Source: JALZVT01 sp039029135 (GTDB taxonomy: Bacteria > Pseudomonadota > Gammaproteobacteria > Pseudomonadales > Azotimanducaceae). Taken from it: a stretch of DNA of 64,000 nt. Where the stretch lies: the NCBI GenBank assembly GCA_039029135.1, contig JBCCGT010000007.1:62001-126000 (forward strand), written 5' to 3'. This document shows positions 27,208 through 35,482 of the stretch, one piece after another. The first letter of the stretch is position 1. Each line of letters opens with the position of its first letter. The position numbers were made by a program, and so were the translations under genes. Under the pieces are notes generated by a model. The model saw only the letters and a list, made by a program, of their open reading frames with translations. It was not told the DNA's origin and made no database searches.

Positions 27208-27717
27208 ATGCGGCATACTGTCTCGAATTCCCTCTCCATGGTGATTCTCTCGGTGTGTTTGGTTGCATGGTGTAATCCGGAAAATGCAGCTGGTATCGAA
27301 ACGACGGACTGTGAAGCTCTCGATGACACGCTGCGACCGCAGAATCGGGACAGAGACTTAGAACTGGAAGACGAGATCAATTCTTGGGGCGTATACGCTG
27401 ATATCGAGTTCCATGTAAGAGTGGGCAGAAACTACGCATTCATAATGCCTTCGTATTGTAGCTTTTCGAAGGTTGAGGAAAGCCCAATAGAATTTGCGCG
27501 CTTTAAGGACTTTAGTGCGAAAGTTCAGCTGTACCTACAAGCCCGTTACCCGTGGCTTGAGCGTCTGCATCTATCAGCGCCCGTCTTGATTAACGCGCTT
27601 CGCCATGCAGCAACGCTTAGAGCCAGACCGAAGGATGATTGGAGCGAAATTTCCTACCGCTGTACAGACGTTAGTTGTCATTCGCTGGCGGTTAAGGATT
27701 CAATAAAGACAGGATAA
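27208..27717 (+). CDS. hypothetical exported protein in an AT-richer cassette
   Basis: A 169-residue protein I do not recognise. Residues 1-29 look like a signal sequence ('SMVILSVCLVAWCN'), and four cysteines in the mature part could form disulphides. Codon use is much less GC-rich than its neighbours. The stop is 6 bases before a 104-bp imperfect inverted repeat of integron attC form, the usual layout of a gene cassette. The 80 bases between the MFS stop and this ATG show only a weak GTTAGGC-like remnant (AACTAGGCGG near 27123). Probably horizontally acquired. Confidence 0.65.
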   Translation: MRHTVSNSLSMVILSVCLVAWCNPENAAGIETTDCEALDDTLRPQNRDRDLELEDEINSWGVYADIEFHVRVGRNYAFIMPSYCSFSKVEESPIEFARFKDFSAKVQLYLQARYPWLERLHLSAPVLINALRHAATLRARPKDDWSEISYRCTDVSCHSLAVKDSIKTG

Positions 27718-27723
27718 TCAGTT

Positions 27724-27827
27724 GCCGCCAAACTGTGCTATGCAATGGAGACTGTACCGCGCCTTTAGTTCGGCTGCGCCAAGCCTCAGTTCGCGGCAAA
27801 GTCCCGCTGATATCTGTGTTAGGCGGC
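27724..27827 (+). repeat. integron attC-like recombination site
   Basis: 104-bp imperfect palindrome. The left end GCCGCCAAAC (27724-27733) pairs with the right end GTTAGGCGGC (27818-27827) at 9 of 10 positions. The right end carries the canonical GTTRRRY core. Inside, GAGACTGTACCGCG on the left matches the complement of CGCGGCAAAGTCCC on the right at 11 of 14 positions, so the strand can fold as attC hairpins do. It lies 6 bases after one gene and 8 bases before the next ATG. The left core (GCCAAAC) departs by one base from RYYYAAC. No integrase gene is in the window. Confidence 0.65.
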
Positions 27828-27835
27828 GTTGACCG

Positions 27836-28159
27836 ATGCTTAGCATGCCCGAGAGAGAGCATCTTCAGAACTATCTCTTCATCGCGGCCATAGCGATAAT
27901 TGGCCTGTTGATCGTCCACTTTCTTGGTAGCACTCAAGAGATCTCGCTTGGGACAGCCACAATCAAAGCTAACCCGAATGGACCTCTCACTTACGTCTTG
28001 TTCTTGGCCATTCTGGCGTTTGGTACCAGCGGCGCGATCGCAGCGAAGTGGCCTGAAACAAGACGTTACTCACTAGTCATATTCTCTTTCTCGAGGTGGG
28101 TCGGATCAGCGGCAGCCCTATTGGGTCTGGGGTTTGTTCTACTATCCTTGCCTAGTTAG
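27836..28159 (+). CDS. hypothetical small membrane protein in the cassette
   Basis: A 107-residue protein with three predicted membrane helices (about 13-31, 51-70 and 84-104) and a basic loop 'KWPETRR' between the second and third. I do not recognise the family. Composition is AT-richer than the surroundings. Its ATG is 8 bases after the attC-like right end, and a diverged copy of the same repeat follows it, so it reads as the second cassette gene. There is no strong ribosome site, which is common for cassette genes. Confidence 0.6.
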   Translation: MLSMPEREHLQNYLFIAAIAIIGLLIVHFLGSTQEISLGTATIKANPNGPLTYVLFLAILAFGTSGAIAAKWPETRRYSLVIFSFSRWVGSAAALLGLGFVLLSLPS

Positions 28160-28233
28160 CTCATTACCCGCATGCATAGGAAAACCCATAGCGAGCTTTC
28201 AGCTAGCCATTTCCGACTCCTGTTTTCACCTCG

Positions 28234-28306
28234 CTGTGCTATGCAGCAGAGACGTCTACCCTTGCCTTCGTTTGGCTAGGCCAAGCCGTAGTCTTACCCG
28301 CCAAAC
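28234..28306 (+). repeat. diverged second copy of the attC-like repeat
   Basis: Starting at CTGTGCTATGCA, this stretch follows the internal half of the site at 27724-27827 (GAGAC, TACC, GCCTT, then GGCT and GCCAAGCC in the same order) over about 55 bases. A CCGCCAAAC box ends it at 28298-28306, and a short hairpin TTGGC-TAG-GCCAA sits in the middle. The right-hand GTTRRRY core is missing. The remaining bases of 28160-28480 hold no gene I can support. Confidence 0.5.
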
Positions 28307-28480
28307 GGACAATTGAAAATCAGAGTTTTCATCAGCATCACGACTCCGGTACTAATAAGCGTTCGAGGCCGCACTGATCAGAACCGCTCGGTTTTTTACC
28401 TGCGGCGTGCCGCTGATGCTTCATCAGCAACACGTGTTGAACTATCGCCGCGTGGTGTCCAATCGCCAAGGGCGGCACGC

Positions 28481-29674
28481 CTACCCCGGCACAACCCCCT
28501 GCTCCCGCAACCGCGCCAACTCTTCCGCCGAGTAGCCCAACTCCGCCAAAACCTCGGCCGTGTGTTCGCCGTGTAAGGGCGGCAAGTGGCGCCGGGGATC
28601 TTGCGGCGTGCCGTGAAAGCGCGCTGCCGGTCCGGCCTGCCGATACTTGCCGGCCGTTGGATGTTCGAACTCCAGCACCGCACCGTTGTGCTGCACCTGG
28701 GGGTCGTCGAACACCTCATCGAGCTCCAGCACCGGACCCGCTGGCACGTCGTTAGAGACTAACCGGTCGAGCAGATCGGCCGTCGTGAATTGACGCAGCG
28801 CGTCCTCCACCAGCGCGCCTAGCGCCTCACGATTGGCCGCGTCCGCTCGGCCTTCCACCGTGCCGAACCGGGGATCTTCCAACCACTCCGGATGATCCAG
28901 CGCCTTGAATAGGCCCTCATGTTCGTCCTGCGACGCGGCAAAATAGATGATCTGCCCGTCCTTGGTGTGCCACAGACGATAGGTTTCGTAGAGCGCGAAA
29001 CCGGGTATGTCCGCACCGTCATGAAAGGTGTGACGCAGCATGCCGTCGGGCCAGAAAAAGGCCAGCGATGCATCCAGCATCGGCACTTCTATGAGTTGGC
29101 CGCCCGCCCCTCTTTCGCGCGCAAACAGCGCCGCTGTGATCGCCTGGGCCGCGGTGTAGGCGGAGGACTTGTCGGCGACGATGTTGCGCACCAGATCCCG
29201 AATGGGCAGTTCCGGGCTCTCCTGCACGCCCGTATGCCCGGACAGCCCCTGAATGATCGGGTCGTACACCCGGCGCTGGGAATAGGGCCCGGTAGGACCG
29301 AAGCCGGAGATCGAGCAATAGATGAGATTCGGGTTGCGCTTGCGCAGGTCCGCCTCGCCCAGGCCGTTGCGCTCTGCCGCGCCCGGTCGCCAGTTCTGGA
29401 TGAAGACGTCGGCGTCATCGATCAGTTTGTAGATGATCTCGCGCCCTTCCTCTTGGGTCGCATCGACCACGATGCCGCGCTTGTTACGGTTGCAGTTCAG
29501 AAAGAACGAGCTCAGACCCCCGCGCTCGAGATTCGGCAGCCGCAGCACCTCGCCCGCGGGCGGCTCGATCTTGATCACGTCGGCGCCCTGATCGGCGAGC
29601 ATCATGGCCGCGAGTGGCCCCGATACGACGGCCGATGCGTCGACGACCTTGATCCCCTGCAGTGGTCCTGCCAT
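28481..29674 (-). CDS. CaiB/BaiF family (class III) CoA-transferase
   Basis: A 397-residue formyl-CoA-transferase-like enzyme. 'MAGPLQGIKVVDASAVVSGPLAAMMLADQGADVIKIEPP' is the family N terminus. 'NRNKRGIVVD', 'YCSISGFGPTGPY' and 'IEVPMLDASLAFF' (with the active-site Asp) follow, and the C-terminal 'LGYSAEELARLREQGVV' closes the fold. These enzymes move CoA between carboxylic acids in carnitine, bile-acid, oxalate or aromatic catabolism. It stands next to the cassette insertion and is transcribed toward it. The donor and acceptor acids are unknown. Confidence 0.92.
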   Translation of the reverse strand: MAGPLQGIKVVDASAVVSGPLAAMMLADQGADVIKIEPPAGEVLRLPNLERGGLSSFFLNCNRNKRGIVVDATQEEGREIIYKLIDDADVFIQNWRPGAAERNGLGEADLRKRNPNLIYCSISGFGPTGPYSQRRVYDPIIQGLSGHTGVQESPELPIRDLVRNIVADKSSAYTAAQAITAALFARERGAGGQLIEVPMLDASLAFFWPDGMLRHTFHDGADIPGFALYETYRLWHTKDGQIIYFAASQDEHEGLFKALDHPEWLEDPRFGTVEGRADAANREALGALVEDALRQFTTADLLDRLVSNDVPAGPVLELDEVFDDPQVQHNGAVLEFEHPTAGKYRQAGPAARFHGTPQDPRRHLPPLHGEHTAEVLAELGYSAEELARLREQGVVPG

Positions 29675-29731
29675 GCGTGTTTCCCCAAGCGCAATTTGAT
29701 ACGCAAGGATTACACAAATCGACCAGCGCGA

Positions 29732-30172
29732 TCAGTCCTCCAGCGCGAAGATCATGGCGTACACCATGCTGAGCGGGGCGAACGCCATCAGCGCCAGCAG
29801 CAGGCCAGGCAGCGCCGGCGATCCTGGGCTGACTTCCGACAGCAGCGGCAGCTCGACCGCGAGCGCCGGCAGCGCCAGGGCGTTTGCCCAGTCGAGCGCC
29901 TGGGAGAGCAGCGCAGACACAAAAGGCAGCGCAACCAGCAGCGCCGCCGCCGTGACGAAGCCAAGCAGAAGTGTCCGGCGCCGATTCGCTCGCGCGATTG
30001 CGGTGAGCGTGGCCGCCACAAACTCGGGGCTGACGGCGCGACCTTGTTCGGCGGCACCGGCGAGGCGCAGCAAGCGGTCGGCCTCGGCCATCGTGGCCTC
30101 GATCAGATCCGCTTCGCCGGACGCGCTATGTCGCCGATCGGTCATCGCAGCACCCCAGTGTTGATTTGCCAT
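29732..30172 (-). CDS. membrane protein downstream of ECF sigma factor, possible anti-sigma-like
   Basis: A 146-residue protein. The N-terminal half (about 1-70) is soluble and helical ('EADLIEATMAEADRLLRLAGAAEQGRAVSPEFVAATLTAIARANRRR'). Two membrane segments follow (about 67-90 and 118-140). It begins 32 bases after the sigma-factor stop. A cytoplasmic helical part joined to membrane helices directly after an ECF sigma gene is what an anti-sigma factor looks like, but the zinc-binding anti-sigma motif is absent. An internal ATG at the tenth codon is a possible start. Function is inferred from position. Confidence 0.6.
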   Translation of the reverse strand: MANQHWGAAMTDRRHSASGEADLIEATMAEADRLLRLAGAAEQGRAVSPEFVAATLTAIARANRRRTLLLGFVTAAALLVALPFVSALLSQALDWANALALPALAVELPLLSEVSPGSPALPGLLLALMAFAPLSMVYAMIFALED

Positions 30173-30203
30173 TCAAGCCGTTCGCTCATAGCACACAGTA
30201 CTC

Positions 30204-30809
30204 TCATCGCGTCGCCGCCGTGTCTATGGGGGCAGCGATCGGCGTAGCTGTCGCATCACCTTCGCTGGCCATGGCCTGCGCAATCGCTCGCTGGCCGCGC
30301 CGAATGTGCGACTTCACGGTACCCAACGGTTGCCCGGTCACTTTTGCGATCTCCGCCTGGCTCAGCTCCAGCGCATAGGCCATGTACAGCAGTTCCCGCT
30401 GTTCCGCCGTGCAAGGCGCAAGCAAGGCGTCCAGCGTCGGCGTGTCACCCTGTGAGGGTTCCACGTCGCCAAGCTCAACGCTCACCCGCTCCGCCTCGAG
30501 ATAGCGCCGCTCCACCTGCCCGCGTCGCTTCCGGGCGAGGAACAACCGATAGGCGATCCGCGCAAGCCAGGCGCCGAAGCGCTCATCGCCGCGGAGCTGC
30601 ACCAGGCGCTGCCAGGCATCGACAAACGCCTGCTGGGCGAGGTCTTCGGCCTGGCTGCGATCGCCCGACAGTCGCGTCATGAGCCCAATCAGCCGAGCAT
30701 GATGACGTTCGACCAGCCGTGCGAAGGCGGAGGCGTCACCAGCCCGGGCGGCGGCCACCAACGTGATATCACGCTCCGCCGCACCGTCTTGATCGGTTGC
30801 CGCCCCCAA
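30204..30809 (-). CDS. ECF-type RNA polymerase sigma factor
   Basis: A 201-residue sigma-70 family protein with region 2 ('DASAFARLVERHHARLIGLMTRLSGDRSQAEDLAQQAFVDAWQRL') and region 4 ('LSQAEIAKVTGQPLGTVKSHIRRGQRAI'), lacking regions 1 and 3 as ECF factors do. A stop lies 30 bases upstream in the same frame, which forces the start to the TTG at 30809 or another weak codon. It sits between two small membrane-protein genes on one transcript, probably a signalling unit. The inducing signal is unknown. Confidence 0.9.
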   Translation of the reverse strand: MGAATDQDGAAERDITLVAAARAGDASAFARLVERHHARLIGLMTRLSGDRSQAEDLAQQAFVDAWQRLVQLRGDERFGAWLARIAYRLFLARKRRGQVERRYLEAERVSVELGDVEPSQGDTPTLDALLAPCTAEQRELLYMAYALELSQAEIAKVTGQPLGTVKSHIRRGQRAIAQAMASEGDATATPIAAPIDTAATR

Positions 30810-30839
30810 CGTCTGATCGCCACCGTCTACCGCGATGGA

Positions 30840-31217
30840 TCAGGCAGCATCTAGCGCCGGTCGGCGCCGCCACCACAGAAACAGATAGGCCGCCCCAATC
30901 AGAGCGGGAAAGGCGCTGATGCCGAGCAGCGGCGGTATCGCATCCTGCTCGCCCAGAACCAGCGCAAAGATGACGATCGCGATACTCACCCCGACGCTGA
31001 CGACGCCACGGCGCAGGTCGGCATCCGGGGGATTCAGACTTTCCATCAGTGATTCCAGCAGTTCCGGGCTGGCCGCGTCGCCACGCGAAAGCACCTCGCG
31101 CAGCGTCATCTGCAATTCCTGCCGGGCTTTGAAACGCAGGTAGGCCGTCGCTACCAGTACCACACCGAGCACCAAAAACATCACAATCGGTACCCAGACG
31201 CCATCTACATCGCTCAT
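30840..31217 (-). CDS. DUF6249-like small membrane protein upstream of the sigma factor
   Basis: A 125-residue protein with an N-terminal membrane helix (about 8-26), a cytoplasmic helical loop ('RFKARQELQMTLREVLSRGDAASPELLESLM') and two C-terminal helices (about 72-90 and 95-114). This matches the DUF6249 family, which often precedes ECF sigma genes. Its TGA lies 30 bases before the sigma start. It may sense or transmit the signal; that role is inference. Confidence 0.65.
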   Translation of the reverse strand: MSDVDGVWVPIVMFLVLGVVLVATAYLRFKARQELQMTLREVLSRGDAASPELLESLMESLNPPDADLRRGVVSVGVSIAIVIFALVLGEQDAIPPLLGISAFPALIGAAYLFLWWRRRPALDAA

Positions 31218-31367
31218 GTCGACTCCTGTTTTGTGGTTCGTACCGGGTATAGATGCGCCAGTCCCGCAATCGGATGCAGCCCGTCCGAAATTTTCCCCGC
31301 CGGCTCACGTTGACTTTAACAACACGACTGGCAGGGTGAGCCACCACGTTAGAACCGGCCGAGCACG

Positions 31368-32354
31368 ATGCGTACGTGGCAGATCAACACACTGGGCGAC
31401 CCGTGGGAGGTGCTTGAGGCTGCGGATCTTGCGCCGCCCCAGCCCGGCCCGGGTCAGGTACGCGTTCGCGTTGCGGCCACGGATCTGAACTTCGCCGACA
31501 TTCTGCAGTGCCAGGGGCGCTATCAGGTCAAGCTGGATCCGCCGTTTACGCCCGGCATGACCAGCGCCGGCGTCGTCACCGCGGTGGGTCCTAACGCCGC
31601 TTTCGCCGTCGGCGATCGTCTGGTCGGCCCCACGGTCAACGGATCTGGCGGCTACGCGGAAGAGGCGCTGCTGATCGGCGAGTTGGCACAGCCCGTGCCC
31701 GCCGACATCACGCTGGAACAGGCCGCCGCCGGCTATGTAACCCACGGCACCGCGTGGTTCGCACTGCACCTGCGCGGACGACTGGCGCCGGGTGAGACCG
31801 TGCTCGTCCTGGCCGGCGCCGGGGGCGTCGGTGCCGCCGCAATTCAGCTCGCCAAAGCCCACGGCTGTTGGGTCGCGGCCGCCGCGGGTGGACCCGAGAA
31901 AACCGCCGTCTGCAAAGATCTGGGCGCCGATCTGGTCATCGACTACAACAGCGAGGATCTGTACGAGCGCGTGATGGCCGCCACCGACAAGCGCGGCGTC
32001 GACGTGGTCTACGACCCGGTCGGCGGCGACTTCTTCAACGTCGCCCGCCGACTGGTGGCCTGGGAGGGCCGCCTGCTGGTGATCGGCTTCGCCAGCGGCG
32101 ATATTCCCCAGGCACCCATGAATCACACGCTGGTGAAGAACTACGACATCGTCGGCGTGCACATGGGCGGCTATCGCGGTCGCAACAACGAGCCGCTGGA
32201 GCGCTGCTACGCGCAGCTCTTCGAGTGGATGGCGGCCGATCGCTTTGAGCCGCTGGTGTCATCGAAAATCGGCTTCGCTGAGCTACCTAACGGGCTGCTG
32301 GCGCTGTCCCAGCGCGGCACCACCGGTCGCGTGCTATTCCATCCGCAGCGCTGA
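31368..32354 (+). CDS. NADPH:quinone oxidoreductase-like medium-chain dehydrogenase
   Basis: A 328-residue zinc-independent member of the medium-chain dehydrogenase/reductase family. The N-terminal GroES-like domain (about 1-120) has 'FTPGMTSAGVVTAVGPNA' without the structural zinc cysteines. The nucleotide-binding domain shows 'VLVLAGAGGVGAAAIQLAKAHG' and 'DLGADLVIDYNSEDL'. Family members reduce quinones or enones with NADPH. It is separated from the divergent sigma cluster by 150 bases and followed after 111 bases by the HAD phosphatase. Confidence 0.9.
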   Translation: MRTWQINTLGDPWEVLEAADLAPPQPGPGQVRVRVAATDLNFADILQCQGRYQVKLDPPFTPGMTSAGVVTAVGPNAAFAVGDRLVGPTVNGSGGYAEEALLIGELAQPVPADITLEQAAAGYVTHGTAWFALHLRGRLAPGETVLVLAGAGGVGAAAIQLAKAHGCWVAAAAGGPEKTAVCKDLGADLVIDYNSEDLYERVMAATDKRGVDVVYDPVGGDFFNVARRLVAWEGRLLVIGFASGDIPQAPMNHTLVKNYDIVGVHMGGYRGRNNEPLERCYAQLFEWMAADRFEPLVSSKIGFAELPNGLLALSQRGTTGRVLFHPQR

Positions 32355-32465
32355 CACACAAACGTACAAGCGAACAATGAACCAGTAGACTGAATCGCGG
32401 TTCACAGCGCTGCATCCTGTATCTTTCGCTGCCGACAAACCCAAACCACGAGACCTGCCCAACAG

Positions 32466-33269
32466 ATGCCCATCAGAATGGTCGCCCTCGATATCGATGG
32501 CACGCTCCTGTCCCCCAGCGCCGCACACACCGACCTGCCCAGCCCCGAGATCGTCGCCGCCGTGGCGGCGCTGCAGAGTGCGGGCGTCATCGTCGTGCTC
32601 GCGACCGGTCGCATGTATCCGGGCACCGCTCCGGTGGCGCGGCACCTCAACATCAGCGAACCGCTGGTGTGCCAGCAGGGTGCGGCCGTGCACAACCTCG
32701 ACGGCACGCTGCGCGAGCGCCACCCGTTACCCATAGAGGTCGCGGCCGAGCTGGTCGACTACGCGGCCGAACACCGTCTCGATTACGCCTGGTTCAACAG
32801 CGAACGCTACCTGGTGACCCGAGAGTCGCCCGAGACCAGCTACTTCACGGCCGTCTCGGGAGTCACCGCCGAGGTTCATCCCGCGCCACAGAACACCGAG
32901 GTGGCGCCCATGGGTTTCGATCTGATCGCCAGCCCCGAACGTTCGCGGGAGATCTTCGCGGAACTCAGCGCGCGCTACGCCGGGCGGGTCAACCTGTTGG
33001 GGTTCAACACCGTTACGGCTGTCCATTCGCTGGAGTCCAGCAAGGCGAAGGCACTGGCGCGCATCGCGACAAGCCGCGGCATCGCGGCCGGCGAAGTGCT
33101 GGCGATCGGCGACAGCATCAACGACGTGTCGATGTTGCGCTGGGCAGGCATCGGTGCGGCCCCCTCGCACTGTGACGACAACGCTAGAGATGCGGCGGAC
33201 GAACTGCTTGCGGAACCGGGCGTTGCCGGGGTTGCGGCGCGGCTGCGGATGGCAGCGGCGGCCGCGTAA
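32466..33269 (+). CDS. Cof-type HAD-family phosphatase
   Basis: A 267-residue HAD hydrolase of the Cof/YidA group. Motif I is 'MVALDIDGTLL' (Asp9 and Asp11), motif II 'VVLATGR', motif III the lysine of 'SSKAKALARI' and motif IV 'IGDSINDVSML'. A C2-type cap lies between about 80 and 190. Such enzymes dephosphorylate sugar phosphates, FMN or PLP with loose specificity. A perfect hairpin 20 bases after the stop probably ends the transcript. Confidence 0.92.
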   Translation: MPIRMVALDIDGTLLSPSAAHTDLPSPEIVAAVAALQSAGVIVVLATGRMYPGTAPVARHLNISEPLVCQQGAAVHNLDGTLRERHPLPIEVAAELVDYAAEHRLDYAWFNSERYLVTRESPETSYFTAVSGVTAEVHPAPQNTEVAPMGFDLIASPERSREIFAELSARYAGRVNLLGFNTVTAVHSLESSKAKALARIATSRGIAAGEVLAIGDSINDVSMLRWAGIGAAPSHCDDNARDAADELLAEPGVAGVAARLRMAAAAA

Positions 33270-33288
33270 CCGGTCTTACTCTCTTGTT

Positions 33289-33315
33289 GAAAAGCGATTC
33301 TGAGAATCGCTTTTC
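33289..33315. terminator. Rho-independent terminator, perfect 12-bp hairpin
   Basis: GAAAAGCGATTC and its exact complement flank a 3-base loop (TGA). The arms end in A4 and T4 runs, so the RNA hairpin is followed by or contains U bases in both directions. It sits 20 bases after the HAD phosphatase stop. Confidence 0.75.
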
Positions 33316-33406
33316 ACCCGCCAGCCATCCGTGAGACCGCTTACAGCGAGGATCGCCGTGCCCGTCTTACGAACCAACCCGGACAGTTGCCAGGGCGTTA
33401 GAGCCC

Positions 33407-33620
33407 GTGCCATTGTTTGTTGCTGGAATCTGGTCCGATAGCCTGACGCTGACCACCGTAACTTTTGGCATTGGGTTTTTCGCGCGCCAGATGACCTTTG
33501 GATCGAGTCTAGCTGTTGTTCAACAATCAGTAACACCCGATACGCGCGCGCAAGCCTCCGCTTACTTGCTTTTTGTGCCAACTTTATTGGAGTGGGCCTA
33601 GGTTCGTTATTTGCCCCCTG
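33407..33620 (+). pseudogene. remnant of a spinster-type MFS transporter
   Basis: A fragment reads 'PLFVAGIWSDSLTLTTVTFGIGFFARQMTFGSSLAVVQQSVTPDTRAQASAYLLF', which matches the helix 9-10 region of spinster-like MFS proteins. Near 33570 the homology moves to another frame ('LAFCANFIGVGLGSLFAP') and soon meets a stop. No N-terminal half or start is present. The decayed gene is not a recent copy of the intact MFS gene at 25.5 kb, since the corresponding residues differ widely. Confidence 0.65.
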
Positions 33621-33943
33621 ACGTCGTTCACGCCACCCTTTCAGCTTCGAATTTCTCCGACGCGGCTTGGTGTCACCCAACGTCCGATGATCGCTGCAGG
33701 GCGCAATTCGCCCAAACCATTGTCATAAACCACTGCGAGCCCCTGTGAGACTTCATATCGCCTGGTCACTGCCCGACGTTCTTCGTGCTTTCAACTCGCA
33801 AGCGAGCGTGGCCGAGTCGAAGCTGACTGCATACACGAACCTGGGCATCGGACACTGCGAAGACGAGTGGAGGACCTGCGATCGAGCATCACCGAAGCGG
33901 CCGAGGCGCTCTACAGCGAATAGTCTGGCTGCGCGGCGTTGGT
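33621..33943. other. no supported gene; possible tail of the decayed MFS gene
   Basis: This stretch has no convincing gene. On the plus strand, pieces such as 'VRLHIAWSLPDVL' (from 33747) and 'TLRRRVEDLRSSITEAAEALYSE' (ending in TAG near 33932, in another frame) are where the C-terminal helix and tail of an MFS protein would fall. I take them as possible eroded remains, with low certainty. No RNA gene or terminator is seen before the convergent secretin gene. Confidence 0.35.
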
Positions 33944-35482
33944 TTAACGCACGACGCGAGGCGTGAGCATCATGACTAGCTCTTTCTTCACCACGGCGCT
34001 GTAGGAACCGCCGGCAAGGCGCCGTAGCACACCCAGCCGCCGGGTGCCAGGCAGACCGCGTTCGGCATAGCTGCGCTGCGTTTGGATCAGACCGCCGACA
34101 ACGACAGACGCGCCGCTGCGTGCACGCACAAGCGAAGTCACTTGGGTGACGTCCAGATTGGGTGCGGAGGACTGCACGCGACCGTTACCGTCCTGCACCG
34201 TTGTGACGCTGGAGACGCGGGTCACCACGGGAGATACATCCATCATCACGTCGTCCGCCTCGGATATCTGCGGGGTGATGGCCAGCACCACACCCTCGGT
34301 GACGACCTGCGGCACGTCGGTCGCCGTCGTTATGGACCCCGCGGAGGTAGAGTCGATCGACTGCTCGCGGCGAAAAAATGTGCGGTCCGTGCCCACCTTT
34401 ATTAGCGCCGTCTGATTATTCATCGTCCGGACGTGGGGCTGTGAAACCAGTTCTACTTCGCCCTGCTGGGACAGCGCCGCAACCAGCGCGGACACGTCAC
34501 GGTCACCGCCGACGTCTCGGTAGCTCAGGTTGAGCACTGGGGGCCGACTCTGCAGGCCACCGATCGGACTATCGAGCACGCCCGACACCGACGCCGAGAC
34601 AGCATCTGATGTATCCAAAACGTTCGCGATGCGCCCCCAATCCACGCCGACCGCGGTGCTGTCGTCGAGCGTAACCTCAAAGATCTTCACGCTGATTTCG
34701 ACCTGTCGCCGAATCGCTTGCTGCACCTGCGCGAGATAGCCTTCGATGTCTTTGACGCGCGGATAGCTGTCGCGCACCAGCACGCTGCCTGCCAGCCGAT
34801 TCACGATCAGGGTGCCGGATTCTGACACCAGCGCTCCGAGCTGCTTCTCGAGCTCATTCCAGAAATCGACGCGGTCGGCCTGGTTGATCGATACCTGACC
34901 AGACTCTGAGGCGCCGCCCGAAGACCCCGCAGACGACGTCTCGCCCGAGCTCACCGTAGCGACCGTTCGGCTTTGCCCTTCTCGAATGAGTCGTGGGTAA
35001 TCAACAGTGAACTGTCGCGTCACCGTAGCCTTGACGTGAATGACACCATCAATCTCTTCCCAGTAATAGCCGCTCCGAGTGAGCATCAGCGTCAACACCT
35101 GATTCAGCCCGAGGTCCTGAAAGTCGACCGTCGTGTTGCCTACTACCGCCTCTTCGACGACGAAGTTAATCCCGTAGGCCTTGCCAAACTGACGCAACGC
35201 TTCCGTGATCGAAAGATCATTGACCACAAAACTGAAGCGATCATCGGAGATTTGCGTTGATGTTTCCTGAGGCTCGCTCAAATCGGTTGTCGACTCCGGC
35301 GTCGAGCTTTGCTTGATCACAGCCGGCACGGCCTCAATATCGCTCGACACGGGATAGGGCGGCAGCGTGGTCGCGACCGGCTCGTGCGCACAACCAGATA
35401 CGCAGACAGCGACACAGATGGCGTGGAGGATCCAGGGGCTGCCGCAACGAAGACGCATGAAACGCGTGATGCTATCACTCAT
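33944..35482 (-). CDS. secretin lipoprotein, MshL/PilQ/GspD-like
   Basis: A 512-residue outer-membrane secretin, last gene of the operon. A lipoprotein signal ends at 'VSGC' (about residue 31). An STN/N0-like module is 'DLSITEALRQFGKAYGINFVVEEAVVG...VLTLMLTRSGYYW'. An N-domain covers about 195-255, and the secretin core includes 'VELVSQPHVRTMNNQTALIKVG', 'VVLAITPQISEADDVMMDV' and 'SGASVVVGGLIQT', ending 'KKELVMMLTPRVV'. The size fits MshL better than GspD. The ATG at 35482 overlaps the upstream stop by 8 bases, so translation is coupled. Confidence 0.92.
   Translation of the reverse strand: MSDSITRFMRLRCGSPWILHAICVAVCVSGCAHEPVATTLPPYPVSSDIEAVPAVIKQSSTPESTTDLSEPQETSTQISDDRFSFVVNDLSITEALRQFGKAYGINFVVEEAVVGNTTVDFQDLGLNQVLTLMLTRSGYYWEEIDGVIHVKATVTRQFTVDYPRLIREGQSRTVATVSSGETSSAGSSGGASESGQVSINQADRVDFWNELEKQLGALVSESGTLIVNRLAGSVLVRDSYPRVKDIEGYLAQVQQAIRRQVEISVKIFEVTLDDSTAVGVDWGRIANVLDTSDAVSASVSGVLDSPIGGLQSRPPVLNLSYRDVGGDRDVSALVAALSQQGEVELVSQPHVRTMNNQTALIKVGTDRTFFRREQSIDSTSAGSITTATDVPQVVTEGVVLAITPQISEADDVMMDVSPVVTRVSSVTTVQDGNGRVQSSAPNLDVTQVTSLVRARSGASVVVGGLIQTQRSYAERGLPGTRRLGVLRRLAGGSYSAVVKKELVMMLTPRVVR

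Noticed and set aside
28313..28576. 87-codon ORF right after the second attC-like repeat
   Set aside because: It would be a third cassette gene by position, but the second half overlaps the CoA-transferase gene on the other strand and its residues are rich in Arg/Pro as in antisense shadows.
33745..33966. 73-codon ORF before the secretin gene
   Set aside because: It runs into the end of the secretin gene and resembles no protein; parts of it are better read as decayed MFS sequence.
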